Shown here in pieces: positions 8,821 through 17,537 of a stretch of DNA of 58,565 bases. A program made the translations under genes and the position numbers. The stretch's first letter is position 1, and each line of letters opens with the position of its first letter. The notes under the pieces were generated by a model. The model saw only the letters and a list, made by a program, of their open reading frames with translations. It had not been told where the DNA came from and did no database searches. Origin of the DNA: Candidatus Tidjanibacter gallistercoris (GTDB taxonomy: Bacteria > Bacteroidota > Bacteroidia > Bacteroidales > Rikenellaceae); assembly GCA_019114205.1 (NCBI GenBank), contig DXFY01000020.1:1-58565 (forward strand), given 5' to 3'.

Positions 8821-9999
8821 TTATCTGAAGAAATTCCGCATCCGCTCGAATATATTTTGTTCGGGACGGCTGTTGTCCGGAGTGGCGAACGCCGGGCTCT
8901 TGGCGAGCTGTTCGACCGTTTTCCGCTCCTCGGCGGAGAGCTTCGAGGGTATGTCGATATCCACCACCACGAGAATGTCGCCGCGACCGCGGCCGTTGAC
9001 ATCGGGAATCCCCTTGCCGCGCAGACGCAGGACGCTGCCCGCCTTCGTTCCGGCCGCCACCTTCACCTTCGCCCGACCCTCGACGGTGGGCACCTCGATG
9101 GTGCCGCCCAATACAGCCGTCGGTATCGAAATGCGGTGGTTGTGCAACAGGTCGTTCCCGTCGCGCACGAGCTGCGGGTCGCGTTCCTCCTCGATGACCA
9201 CCAGCAGGTCGCCGTTGATGCCGCCCCGACGGGCTGCATTGCCCTTGCCGCTGACCGACAGCTGCATGCCTTCGCCCACACCGGCCGGTATCTTTATCTC
9301 CACGACCTCCTCTCCGCGCACGACGCCTTCGCCCCTGCACTTGGGACACGGGTCGGTAATCACCTCGCCCGTACCCTGGCACGTCGGACAGGCCCGCTGC
9401 GTCTGCGTCCGTCCGAAAAAGCTGTCCACCACTTCGGTCACTACGCCCGTGCCGTTGCAGGTCTTGCATTTGCCCACGCCGGAAGGCGTCCGGGCACCGC
9501 TGCCGCCGCACTGGTCGCAGGCCACGAATTTGTTAATCTTGAGTTTCTTGGTCGTTCCGTTCACGATTTCCTTCAGGGTGAGCCGCACCTTCACCCGAAG
9601 GTCGGAGCCGCGGTTCACCCGCCGGGCGCCGCCGGCCGAACCGCCGAAACCACCGAAGCCGCCGAAACCGCTGAAGCCGCCTCCGAAATGGCCCCCGAAA
9701 ATGTCGCCGAACTGGCTGAATATATCCTCCATCGAGAATCCGCCGCTACCGTAGGCGCCGCCTCCCGCAGGACCATTCATCCCGGCATGGCCGAACTGGT
9801 CGTACCGTGCCTTCTTGTCCGGATTGCTCAACACGTCGTATGCCTCGGCCGCCTCCTTGAACTTCTCCTCGGCCTCCTTGTCGCCCGGATTCTTGTCCGG
9901 ATGGTATTTAAGCGCCGCCTTGCGGTACGCCTTCTTTATCTCTTCCGCGCTGGCGCCGCGTTCCACGCCGAGCACCTCATAGTAATCCCTTTTCGCCAT
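8821..9999 (-). CDS. dnaJ: Chaperone protein DnaJ
   Basis: 392 residues, a class A J-protein. The J domain (1-70) carries the HPD tripeptide in KYHPDKN, which stimulates DnaK ATPase. Next is a Gly/Phe-rich linker with repeated FGG units, then the zinc domain with four CxxCxGxG motifs ([32 protein letters not shown]). The C-terminal substrate-binding domains end in a short tail. It delivers unfolded clients to DnaK. It follows grpE by about 109 nt on the same strand; dnaK is not in the window. Confidence 0.98.
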   Translation of the reverse strand: MAKRDYYEVLGVERGASAEEIKKAYRKAALKYHPDKNPGDKEAEEKFKEAAEAYDVLSNPDKKARYDQFGHAGMNGPAGGGAYGSGGFSMEDIFSQFGDIFGGHFGGGFSGFGGFGGFGGSAGGARRVNRGSDLRVKVRLTLKEIVNGTTKKLKINKFVACDQCGGSGARTPSGVGKCKTCNGTGVVTEVVDSFFGRTQTQRACPTCQGTGEVITDPCPKCRGEGVVRGEEVVEIKIPAGVGEGMQLSVSGKGNAARRGGINGDLLVVIEEERDPQLVRDGNDLLHNHRISIPTAVLGGTIEVPTVEGRAKVKVAAGTKAGSVLRLRGKGIPDVNGRGRGDILVVVDIDIPSKLSAEERKTVEQLAKSPAFATPDNSRPEQNIFERMRNFFR

Positions 10000-10108
10000 A
10001 TCAATTCACACGGGAAACAATCCCTGTCCGTTATCAAATTTTCCGTACCGGCAGCGCCGCACCGCATCGGGCCCCGCACCGGCACCGCACCGAAAACAAC
10101 CGGCCGCA

Positions 10109-10696
10109 TCATTCGCCTACCACCACCTTGCAGTGGCGGATGACCTTGTCATGCAGTCTGTAACCTTTCTGTACGACATCGACAATCCGCCCCTTCTGCT
10201 TCTTGTCGGGTGCCGGTATCTTGGCCACGGCTTCGTGGAAATCGGTATCGAGCTCCTGCCCGAACGCCTCTATCTCCGAAAGTCCCTTCGTGCGGAGCGT
10301 ATCGCGCAGCTTGTTGGAAATCAATACCACGCCCTCTCTTACGGCCTCTACGTCCGACGTATGCTCCGTTGCCTTGAGTGCACGTTCGAGGTCGTCCATG
10401 ACAGGCAGCAGCGCCTTGATGACATCCTCGCCCGCGGAGGCGATAAGGTCCATCTTCTCCTTCAGCGTCCGCTTCCTGTAATTGTCGAACTCCGCCGAAA
10501 GCCTGACGTATTTGTCGCGCCATACGGACGCATCGTCTGCCATTTTTTCAGGTTCCGGACGCTGCTGCGCCCCGGCTCCTGTCACATTGGCATCCCCGGT
10601 TTCGGCCGCCTCGCCGCCATCCTGTTCCGCACCCGCATTTTCCTGCGCATTAACTTCCTCCTGCTCTTGCTGTTTCGTTTCCTTATCCTTACTCAT
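10109..10696 (-). CDS. grpE: Nucleotide exchange factor GrpE
   Basis: 195 residues. A long acidic low-complexity N-terminus (about 1-65, rich in Glu/Gln/Ala) precedes the GrpE coiled coil. The family core is visible in RLSAEFDNYRKRT, LLPVMDDLERAL and the C-terminal beta domain with DTDFHEAVAKIPAPD, GRIVDVVQKGYRLHDKVIRHCKVVVGE. It promotes ADP release from DnaK. Gene order grpE-dnaJ is a typical heat-shock pair. A degenerate -7-like TTACTTTG lies near 10790 on the minus strand, too weak to list separately. Confidence 0.97.
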   Translation of the reverse strand: MSKDKETKQQEQEEVNAQENAGAEQDGGEAAETGDANVTGAGAQQRPEPEKMADDASVWRDKYVRLSAEFDNYRKRTLKEKMDLIASAGEDVIKALLPVMDDLERALKATEHTSDVEAVREGVVLISNKLRDTLRTKGLSEIEAFGQELDTDFHEAVAKIPAPDKKQKGRIVDVVQKGYRLHDKVIRHCKVVVGE

Positions 10697-11480
10697 GGCA
10701 ATCTATTTGATTTTTTCTGCCCATCACCGGACAAAATATATACCAAGCATCCTCCGCCCCGAAATCGCGCCACGAAGCGAACGACCTGCAAAGTAACGGA
10801 AAATTAACGGGTTTAGAAAATCTACGCCGGCTCCGACCGGAAAGGGGCAAAAAACGTGTTCCCGAAGACCGAGCTCCGGGAACACCACAACACAACTAAA
10901 ACTGACATATATAAGGTTCGCCCGCTTCTGCGGGCAGCCGTATCGTCCGCATCCGCACCCCGTCCCGCATATCGGCCGGGAATGCCGGGGCCATCCGCAC
11001 CGCGACGGGATACCGCCGCGATTACCGCTGCAAAAATAATATATTTTTTTCGCTTTTCAAATATTATTTATCGTTAATCAATAATAATATATTAATTACC
11101 GAGAACCGTATCAACTCTGTCGGCAGTCTTTGCATACCCGGCGTGGATATGCGTCCCTTCCTTCGGTCGGACTGCCTCTAATCCGGTTCTGCATAATAGA
11201 CGAAACAGCCCCCGTCCATATAACGCCGCGGCATGAAAATTTTCGGAACCGGTACCGAAACGCCTCCGGACTGCGGCAGCCTGTGCTCTCTGCCCCCGAC
11301 AATCCACACCCGCCGCCGTCTTCCGCTGCACGTCCCCTGCCGCAGCAGGACGAAATCATGCCGCCGCATTCCGCCGACCGGAAACAGGAAAGCCACTCGT
11401 ACTTTTCATTGCAAATATATAAAATTCTTAAAATACTTTGTTATGCAAAGTATATATTTCAGCAATTTTTTCCCGAAAAT
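10697..11480. other. Gene-free region upstream of grpE and tRNA-Gln
   Basis: Only shadow frames. A short GC hairpin (GCCCGC TTCT GCGGGC, near 10920-10935) and an AT-rich tract at 11035-11095 are the visible structures. No coding feature is supported. Confidence 0.55.
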
Positions 11481-11512
11481 TTTGGGCGAATAAAAATTTA
11501 GGCTTATTTTTG
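11481..11512 (+). promoter_or_regulatory. Promoter of tRNA-Gln
   Basis: TTTG (11481-11484), exactly 20 nt, then TATTTTTG (11505-11512): a full Bacteroidetes promoter 22 nt before the mature tRNA 5' end. Confidence 0.8.
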
Positions 11513-11534
11513 TCCCGCTTTCGGGAAGCAACAT

Positions 11535-11605
11535 TGGGCTATGGTGTAATGGTAACACTACAGATTCTGGTCCTGTCATTCTTGGTTCGAATCCAGGTAG
11601 CCCAA
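11535..11605 (+). tRNA. tRNA-Gln, anticodon CUG
   Basis: The seven-base acceptor strands TGGGCTA (11535-11541) and TAGCCCA (11598-11604) pair perfectly and are followed by discriminator A. The D arm contains GTGTAATGGTAACAC. The anticodon loop TTCTGGT has CTG at positions 34-36, which decodes CAG glutamine codons. The T arm contains GGTTCGAATCC. The CCA end is not encoded. It has its own promoter and terminator, so it is a single-gene unit. Confidence 0.95.
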
Positions 11606-11606
11606 C

Positions 11607-11645
11607 AAACGGGAGCGCATCGCTGATGCGCTCCCGTTTCGTTTT
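11607..11645 (+). terminator. Terminator between tRNA-Gln and the MATE gene
   Basis: Perfect 15-bp stem AAACGGGAGCGCATC / GATGCGCTCCCGTTT with a 3-nt loop, then CGTTTT. It also lies downstream of the convergent MATE gene and may serve both strands. Confidence 0.88.
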
Positions 11646-11690
11646 CCTTCGGCTTTCCATACGTCCGCAGCAAACGGCAGAAACCGCCCC

Positions 11691-13052
11691 CTACTTCGCG
11701 CGGGTACGTCTCCGGCGTTCGGCTGCGAACATGAGCGCAATCACCGCAGCAGTCAGCAGTTCGGACAGCGGCAGCGCAAACCAGATGCCGGGCGTGCCGA
11801 ACGCTTCGGGCAGCAGGACGAAGCTCGGAATCAGGAATATGAAACCGCGCAGCAATGCGAAGCATGTCGCAGGCAACACGCGGCCGATACTCTGCCAGTA
11901 TCCTATGGCGGCCAGATTCGCGATGAAGAACACGAATCCCGACCCGATACAGGGAAATCCTTCCGCCGCAATAGCCGCCGCAGGGGCGGCGGAGTCCAAA
12001 AAGAGTCCCACCAGCTGCCGCGGAAAAAATACGAATGCGGCCGTTGTCACCGCACCGCAGGCCACAGCCGCCGCCAGCGAAATCCGCAGCGTATCGCGCA
12101 CGCGTCCCGTGTTTCCGATGCCCGCGTTAAAACTGATAACGGGCTGTGCCGACTGTGCGATGGCATTTCCTATCATGAACACGAAAGGAAGGTAATAGCA
12201 TGCCACGCCGAAGGCCCCGACGCCGTCGTCGCCGAGATAGCGCATGAAGACGTGGTTGCCGACGAACATCAGCGTAGCCATCGTAGCCTCTCCCAGCAAC
12301 GCCGAAAATCCGAGCCGGCACTGGTCGCCCATGCTGCGGACGAAAAAACGCCGTGCCTTCCTGCCCGTACGGCATTCATGCAGCCGGAGATGCCTGGCCC
12401 GGAAAAACAAATAGTACAGGGCGATGCCGGCTCCCGCGAGGCAACTGGCCGAGGTAGCGGCCGCAGCCCCCAACACACCCCATCCGAAGGGGAAGATGAA
12501 GAGCCAGTCGAGTACGACGTTAATCATGGCGGCAATAAGGCTGCACCACATGGCGAGCTTCGGAGCGCCGTCCAGCCGCAGGGCGAACATGGCGACGGAA
12601 GTCCACAGGGTAAAGAGCAGCGAAGGCGCGAACCAGACGAGGTAGTCCACGACCAGCGGCAGCAACCTTTCGGAAGCACCCAGCATGCGTGCCGTCCGTT
12701 CCGGAAAAAGCACGAGCAGGGCGAGCAGCGGCAGTGCGACGGCCGTCACGAACAGCAGCGCCTGCGTGACGGCGGCTCGTGCCAGCGAAGGCTGTCCTTT
12801 AGAAAGGCGCACGGAGGCCACAATCGAACTGCCCATGCCGACCATCAGCCCTGCTCCCGTGACGACCATCAGCAGGGGAATGCAGATATTGACGGCGGCA
12901 ATCCCGTCGCTTCCCACGCCGTGGCCGATGAATATGCCGTCGATGGCCGTCACCGCCGACACGCCCAGCATTCCCAACAATGTGGGAAAGAATACTTTCC
13001 CGAAGAGTACCGGAATCCGTTCGGTACCCCAGTCAATCGTCTCCTTTTTCAT
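11691..13052 (-). CDS. MATE family efflux transporter
   Basis: 453 residues with about twelve hydrophobic segments in two homologous halves. The first half begins with FGKVFFPTLLGMLGVSAVTAIDGIFIGHGVGSDGIAAVNICIP, which matches MATE TM1-2; the second half repeats the pattern near FIGSGFVFFIAN. It is expected to export cationic drugs or metabolites using an Na+ or H+ gradient; the substrate is not predictable. It stands alone, with a tRNA terminator on one side and an inverted repeat on the other. No adjacent regulator is seen. Confidence 0.92.
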   Translation of the reverse strand: MKKETIDWGTERIPVLFGKVFFPTLLGMLGVSAVTAIDGIFIGHGVGSDGIAAVNICIPLLMVVTGAGLMVGMGSSIVASVRLSKGQPSLARAAVTQALLFVTAVALPLLALLVLFPERTARMLGASERLLPLVVDYLVWFAPSLLFTLWTSVAMFALRLDGAPKLAMWCSLIAAMINVVLDWLFIFPFGWGVLGAAAATSASCLAGAGIALYYLFFRARHLRLHECRTGRKARRFFVRSMGDQCRLGFSALLGEATMATLMFVGNHVFMRYLGDDGVGAFGVACYYLPFVFMIGNAIAQSAQPVISFNAGIGNTGRVRDTLRISLAAAVACGAVTTAAFVFFPRQLVGLFLDSAAPAAAIAAEGFPCIGSGFVFFIANLAAIGYWQSIGRVLPATCFALLRGFIFLIPSFVLLPEAFGTPGIWFALPLSELLTAAVIALMFAAERRRRTRAK

Positions 13053-13093
13053 ACAGCGTCATGCGTTCCTTTACATTCGGTTTCCATACGGAA

Positions 13094-13141
13094 GATGCCG
13101 GATAAGCAGATTGGTTTCACCCAGTCATCTTATCCGGCATC
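13094..13141. repeat. 13-bp inverted repeat upstream of the MATE gene
   Basis: GATGCCGGATAAG (13094-13106) and its exact complement CTTATCCGGCATC (13129-13141) flank 22 nt. It sits about 42 bp upstream of the MATE start. It could be a regulatory hairpin, an operator or a small mobile-repeat remnant. Confidence 0.6.
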
Positions 13142-13405
13142 CTTCGCCCTCCGATGAGGATTACAAAACGTCCCGTTCCCGTAATGGCGCCGCAAAGATG
13201 GGTCAAATATTCCGGACGACCAAATTCCCTTCCCCTTTCCGCCGGCTGCGCCGCTGGCAGGATATTTGAAACAGTTCGTCCCGGAAGGCCAGGAATGGGA
13301 ATTGCCGGAACGGGTTCCGAATTTTCTGCGGGCCGCATTGCCGCATCCGGACCTAAGGGCCGAACATTCCGGAACGGCATGCCGCAACTCAAAGGTATAA
13401 CCGCA

Positions 13406-13582
13406 ATGAAACGCACGATGATGAACGAGGATAATCAACTGACGGCCGACCTCCGGGAAAAGGTCAGGGAAGTGGAACTGGACAACCAGGGCAAACCGGA
13501 GAACGGCGAAATCACCGACCGGGAACTTTCGGCCGACGTGAAGAAAATCAATCCGGACTGCAACGGCCTCGACCGCGGATAG
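13406..13582 (+). CDS. Small acidic protein, unknown
   Basis: 58 codons (or 53 from 13421), hydrophilic, beginning MKRTMMNEDNQLTADL and ending NGLDRG. Codon third positions are GC-rich like nearby genes, and an AAAGG lies 7-11 nt upstream. Two segments, LTADLREKV and ITDRELSADV, resemble the LTDEELxxV leaders of short secreted peptides in Bacteroidetes, but the GG processing site is absent. The function is unknown, and a chance frame is a real alternative. Confidence 0.4.
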   Translation: MKRTMMNEDNQLTADLREKVREVELDNQGKPENGEITDRELSADVKKINPDCNGLDRG

Positions 13583-13931
13583 GCGGACGAACCCGACACC
13601 GCCGCCCGTAACCGGAAGTGTCCGCCCGATGTGCAGCAGGCGCTTCCCCGTGCTCCCGTAAGGCGGCAAGAACGGAATGCACGGAGGTAGGTACAGCATG
13701 CTGCATGCACTGTATTTCGCGCCGCACGTACCGTCTGCCGCCTCCGTATCCCGCTCCGCAGCGACAATCCCTGCGGGAGCAGTCGGGCATAGTCCGAATG
13801 CTCCCCGGCCTGCGGCTCTGCGATTCCAGCGACAGCGCCCTTTCCCCGATACATCCGTACCGACGACGCACCGAATCCGACGGTATATTCCGACGGGGCC
13901 GGATTCTTTCCGCATACGTCCCCTGCCGCCC

Positions 13932-14237
13932 CTGCAAGGCGACCGTACCGCACGACGACACCGGATAGGCAAGCACGGCAATCGCCCCGTCGCACCCCCC
14001 TTCCGAAAGCTGCGGCACATTTTCCTCCGACAAGAATACATGCGGATGGCGTCCCTGCAAGGCGACCGTACCGCACGACGGCACCGGACAGGCAAGCTCG
14101 GCAATCGCCCCGTCGCAACCCCCTTCCGAAAACTGCGGCACATTTTCCTCCGGCAAGAATACAAGCGGACGGCGCCTCCGCAAGGCGACCGTACCGCACG
14201 ACGGCACCGGACAGGCAAGCTCGGCAATCGCCCCGGT
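13932..14237. repeat. 123-bp tandem direct repeat, about 2.5 copies
   Basis: Units start at 13932, 14055 and 14178 with an exact 123-bp period; the third breaks off near 14237. Units one and two differ at about eight positions before the unit ends. Because 123 is divisible by three, all six frames read through as 41-residue repeats. The differences fall in all three codon positions, which argues against any frame being a selected protein. There are no spacers, so it is not a CRISPR. Confidence 0.85.
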
Positions 14238-14618
14238 ATCCTCCGGCCTGCTGCCGGACTGTCGAAAACCGCTCACCGGTTCGCAGGCGTTATCCGGCCG
14301 CAACATCCCCTGTACCCGCTGAGGGTGCAGGCCGTCCGCATATCTCCATTACCGAACACCCGTCATTCGCGGCCCTGCTCCGAACGCCGGTACGATTCAT
14401 CCCGTGCCCGATTCCCGTCCGCCCCCCGGCAAAACCCACCGACAAGATACCCGGAAACAGCCCGTACCTCCGGCACGCAACCGACGCCCGCCATCCCTCG
14501 CAGCTCACGTTCGCCCCGAAATGAAAGCAACCGCCGGTTCCCTGTCGTCCGGTGCAAACACGCCCCGCCACCCTCTCCCGAACCACGAAGCCGACAGACG
14601 TCCGACGTCACCCGTCCG

Positions 14619-14654
14619 AAAAAGAACCGGGCCGGTTTCATCCGAACCGGCCCG
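14619..14654 (-). terminator. Terminator of the cysteate synthase gene
   Basis: On the minus strand, CGGGCCGGTT pairs with AACCGGCCCG (10 bp), followed by GTTCTTTTTC, 38 nt after the stop codon. Confidence 0.8.
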
Positions 14655-14691
14655 ATGCTTCTGTCCTGTCGGACAGCGGACATATTTCGTA

Positions 14692-15987
14692 CTATTTGGA
14701 GAACAAAGCCTCCGTCCGACCGATGATATCCTCGTCGGAAGCCGTCAGCGGAAAGACGATGGCCGGTTTGAGATACCACATCTGTTTCCCCGTGCAGTAG
14801 CGTTTCTCCCCGCCGCCGGTTATGTTCAGCATAATCGTGTCGCCGCGCTCCACGCGGCCCTGTCTTACGGCCTGCACCAGCGCATCCACGGCCACTGCCG
14901 CGGCGTGGTGGATGTCGACACCCTCGGTCTGCTCGAACAGTTTCGCCGCCCGGCGCAATGCGGCGTTGGTCGACACGAAGAAATCGCCTCCGCTCTCCTT
15001 CAATGCGTCGTAAAGCCCTCCCGCAATGCCGTACGGCGGCCGACGGTTGGCGAGCACCTTGGCGTCTATGATACCCGCATCGCGGCGCGCCCGATGGTCG
15101 TCGTAGGCGAGCATGTGCCTCGAACCCGCACGCCATGCGTCGTACATAGGTACGAACGGCGCATTCTGCGCCACCATGAGCTTCATTCGGTTCTGTCCGA
15201 ACCGTCCGTCCGCTTCGAGCCTTCGGGCGGCTTCCCATGCGGCGATGGCACCCGTACCGCTGCCCACGGCCTGGAAATAGTAGTCGGGAATGCGGCCGAT
15301 GAACGCCGCGGCCGACAGTACCGTAGTCGCCATGCCGTCCCGACGGGCCACGTTCTTGGCCCCGCCCTCGGCCACGAAACGGTCCGACTTGAGCGCCACG
15401 TTGCTCAAATGGATGGCGTCGAAGTAATCCCCTCCCTTCTGAACCGCTATCAACTTCACGCAGTCGTTGAGCGGCTGCTCGAACCAAAGTGCGCCGATGT
15501 TATCCTCAGGCACGCTCAGCAGAAGCGGTATGTTGTTCTCCGAACACACCTTGGCGAATGCACGCGCGGTATTGCCCGCCGAAGCCACGACGAGGACGTG
15601 TCCGCCGGATTCGTCGAAACGGCCGCACACGCTGTACGCTTCGGTCTCCTTGAACGAACAGGTCGTCATCGCCGCTCCCCGTTCCGGAAAATAACCGTTG
15701 AAGGTAATATACAGATTGTCGAGTCCCAGCTCTCCTGCCAGTCCTTCGCTTTTGTAGGTCACGGGGGCGGCCGACCCTTTCAGCATACGGCGGACGGGCA
15801 TCCAGTCGCAGAACTTGTAAATCCCGTAACTGTCGTCCCGAATTTCGATGCAGCGGGTATCGTACTCGGTCCTGATGAGCGAAGGGGTACCGCACTGCCT
15901 GTCTTCCAGCACCCGACCGTCATCCTCGAAAACGCGCCCCGTAGCCACGCAGCGCAGTTTGTATTTCGTAGGCCGGAAATCTTCCAT
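14692..15987 (-). CDS. Cysteate synthase-like PLP enzyme (threonine synthase superfamily)
   Basis: 431 residues, fold type II PLP enzyme. The N-terminus LRCVATGRVFED, the GIYKFCDWMPVRRML segment, TYKSEGLAGELGL and TFNGYFPERGAAMTTCSFKE match the cysteate synthase branch as I recall it from methanogens and Bacteroidetes. The PLP-binding Lys should be K113 in CSFKETEA; ASAGNTARAFA binds the phosphate and AVGSGTGA lies later. The predicted reaction is O-phosphoserine plus sulfite to L-cysteate. In sulfonolipid-producing Bacteroidetes, cysteate is the headgroup precursor of capnine and sulfobacins. Generic annotation would say threonine synthase. No acyltransferase partner lies next door. A -7 box precedes it. 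Confidence 0.75.
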   Translation of the reverse strand: MEDFRPTKYKLRCVATGRVFEDDGRVLEDRQCGTPSLIRTEYDTRCIEIRDDSYGIYKFCDWMPVRRMLKGSAAPVTYKSEGLAGELGLDNLYITFNGYFPERGAAMTTCSFKETEAYSVCGRFDESGGHVLVVASAGNTARAFAKVCSENNIPLLLSVPEDNIGALWFEQPLNDCVKLIAVQKGGDYFDAIHLSNVALKSDRFVAEGGAKNVARRDGMATTVLSAAAFIGRIPDYYFQAVGSGTGAIAAWEAARRLEADGRFGQNRMKLMVAQNAPFVPMYDAWRAGSRHMLAYDDHRARRDAGIIDAKVLANRRPPYGIAGGLYDALKESGGDFFVSTNAALRRAAKLFEQTEGVDIHHAAAVAVDALVQAVRQGRVERGDTIMLNITGGGEKRYCTGKQMWYLKPAIVFPLTASDEDIIGRTEALFSK

Positions 15988-16013
15988 ATGATGGTCTTCT
16001 GATTTTTAAGTCA

Positions 16014-16021
16014 CAAAGATA
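16014..16021 (-). promoter_or_regulatory. -7 box of the cysteate synthase gene
   Basis: TATCTTTG on the minus strand, 26 nt before the ATG at 15987. No clear -33 element. Confidence 0.6.
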
Positions 16022-16195
16022 AAAAAATATATTTATCGAATGTCATAGCGTCCGACGTGCACACCGGACAGGGGAATGCGTCTCATCCGGAGAAACAATC
16101 CGGGAAAAGAACACGACAGCCGACGGGCTGCGCGACGAACGCCGCACGGCATGGAAGAACCCCGCGCCGGCCGCGTCCGGATATCCCGCCGCATC

Positions 16196-17326
16196 TTACG
16201 ACATCCTGTCCCGGAAGTCCCGGTAACCGAACCGTTTTACCATTTCCAGCGTCCCGTCTTCGTGCACGATGGCTATCGAGGGATGGGAAACCCCGTTGAA
16301 CATCGTGGTCTTTACCATCGTGTAATGTATCATGTCCTCGAACACCACCCGGTCGCCGACCGACAGTTCCGCATCGAAAGCCCAGTCGCCCTTGTAATCC
16401 CCCGCCAGGCAGCAGTTGCCGCCCATGCGCCAGCGCCGCTCTCCGGGCCGGGGGTCGTGCGCCCCCACGATGGCGGGTTTGTAAGGCATCTCCAGCGTAT
16501 CGGGCATGTGGCATGCGAACGAAACGTCCAGCATGGCGGTGTTCACGCCTCCGTTGCGCACGATATCCTCCACCGTGGAAACGAGCCAGCCCGTGCGCCA
16601 CGTGAAGGCGCTGCCCGGCTCCAGAATGACGCGCAAGTGGGGATGACGCGCCCGGAACTCCAGCAGAATGCCGACGAGCTCCTGCTCGTCGTAATCCTCC
16701 GCCGTCATCAAATGACCGCCGCCCATGTTCACCCAGCGCACCTGGGGCAGCAACCGTCCGAACCGCTTCTCGAATGCTTCGAGCGTCGCACGCAGGTCAC
16801 CGGGACGCGACTCGCACAGCGTATGGAAATGCAGCCCTTCTATCCCGTCCGGAATCCGAGGCAGGTCGCAGGAACGGATACCGAGCCGCGAATCGGGCGA
16901 TGCAGGGTTGTACAGTGCCGTAGCCACCGTCGAATATTCCGGGTTCACCCGCAGGCCGCACGAAATGCCCGCCTCCAGAGCTCGTGCCCCGAACCGTTCC
17001 CACTGCCCAAGCGAATTGAACGTAATGTGGTCGCTGCACCGCACGATTTCCCCGAAATCGTTTTCGGTGTAGACCGGTGCATAGGTATGAGCCTTGTTGC
17101 CGTACTCTTCGAGCACGAGCCGCGCCTCGGCTACGGAACTTGCCGTAGCACCGTCGGAATGTTCCCGCAGCAACGGGAATATGCGCCACATCGCACACGC
17201 CTTCAGCGCCACGATTATCTCCACGCCCGCAGCCCGGCGCACCCTGTCGATGACCGCGAGGTTCCTGCGCAACAGCCGTTCGTCGAGCACGAAGCAGGGC
17301 GACGGCACTTTATCGAAATCCACCAT
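16196..17326 (-). CDS. nspC: Carboxynorspermidine decarboxylase
   Basis: 376 residues, fold type III (alanine racemase-like) PLP decarboxylase. The PLP Lys is K42 in VALKACAMW. Family features include GLHFHTLCES, the phosphate-binding NMGGGH and EPGSAF, and the C-terminal GGNCCLAGD with the catalytic Cys facing the partner active site. It removes the carboxyl group from carboxy(nor)spermidine, the last step of the aspartate-semialdehyde route to (nor)spermidine. Its partner synthase is at 20579-21769, separated by a fimbrillin operon and a pseudogene. A -7 box lies 16 nt before the start, so the leader is very short. Confidence 0.92.
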   Translation of the reverse strand: MVDFDKVPSPCFVLDERLLRRNLAVIDRVRRAAGVEIIVALKACAMWRIFPLLREHSDGATASSVAEARLVLEEYGNKAHTYAPVYTENDFGEIVRCSDHITFNSLGQWERFGARALEAGISCGLRVNPEYSTVATALYNPASPDSRLGIRSCDLPRIPDGIEGLHFHTLCESRPGDLRATLEAFEKRFGRLLPQVRWVNMGGGHLMTAEDYDEQELVGILLEFRARHPHLRVILEPGSAFTWRTGWLVSTVEDIVRNGGVNTAMLDVSFACHMPDTLEMPYKPAIVGAHDPRPGERRWRMGGNCCLAGDYKGDWAFDAELSVGDRVVFEDMIHYTMVKTTMFNGVSHPSIAIVHEDGTLEMVKRFGYRDFRDRMS

Positions 17327-17341
17327 GACAACAATTTACTG

Positions 17342-17349
17342 CAAAGATA
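17342..17349 (-). promoter_or_regulatory. -7 box of nspC
   Basis: TATCTTTG on the minus strand followed by GC, 15 nt before the ATG at 17326. The -33 region is poor. Confidence 0.6.
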
Positions 17350-17481
17350 CACAAAGAGGGCCGAATCCACACGAAAAACTGTTTCCTCCGACCGGTCGCG
17401 CAGCATGTCCGGGCACTCCGAACCGCACGGAAAGCACTCCGCATCCCCTTCCGCTCGAAACATTCCGCAAAGGTACGGCAC

Positions 17482-17514
17482 AAAAAAGCCGGGCGGCCTG
17501 CAAACGGCCGCCCG
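17482..17514 (-). terminator. Terminator of the fimbrillin operon
   Basis: 9-bp stem CGGGCGGCC / GGCCGCCCG, loop of 7 nt, followed on the minus strand by GCTTTTTTG; 24 nt after the stop codon at 17538. Confidence 0.9.
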
Positions 17515-17537
17515 ACGAAAACCGGATGCACCGGCAA

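Larger units (their letters stand above)
13142..14618. other. Long stretch without a recognised gene
   Basis: Frames on both strands stay open because of GC content, but none matches a known family. It contains a small candidate gene (13406-13582) and a 123-bp tandem repeat (13932-14237). Nothing else was recognised. Confidence 0.5.

Noticed and set aside
13130-14227. 365- and 252-codon minus-strand frames with 41-residue repeats
   Set aside because: The frames stay open only because the repeat period is 123 bp. Substitutions show no codon-position bias and there is no family match.
13932-14237. CRISPR array
   Set aside because: Units are contiguous 123-bp copies with no unique spacers and no cas genes nearby.
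14692-15987. Plain threonine synthase
   Set aside because: The fold is shared, but N-terminal and active-site segments look closer to cysteate synthase. Kept only as the alternative.
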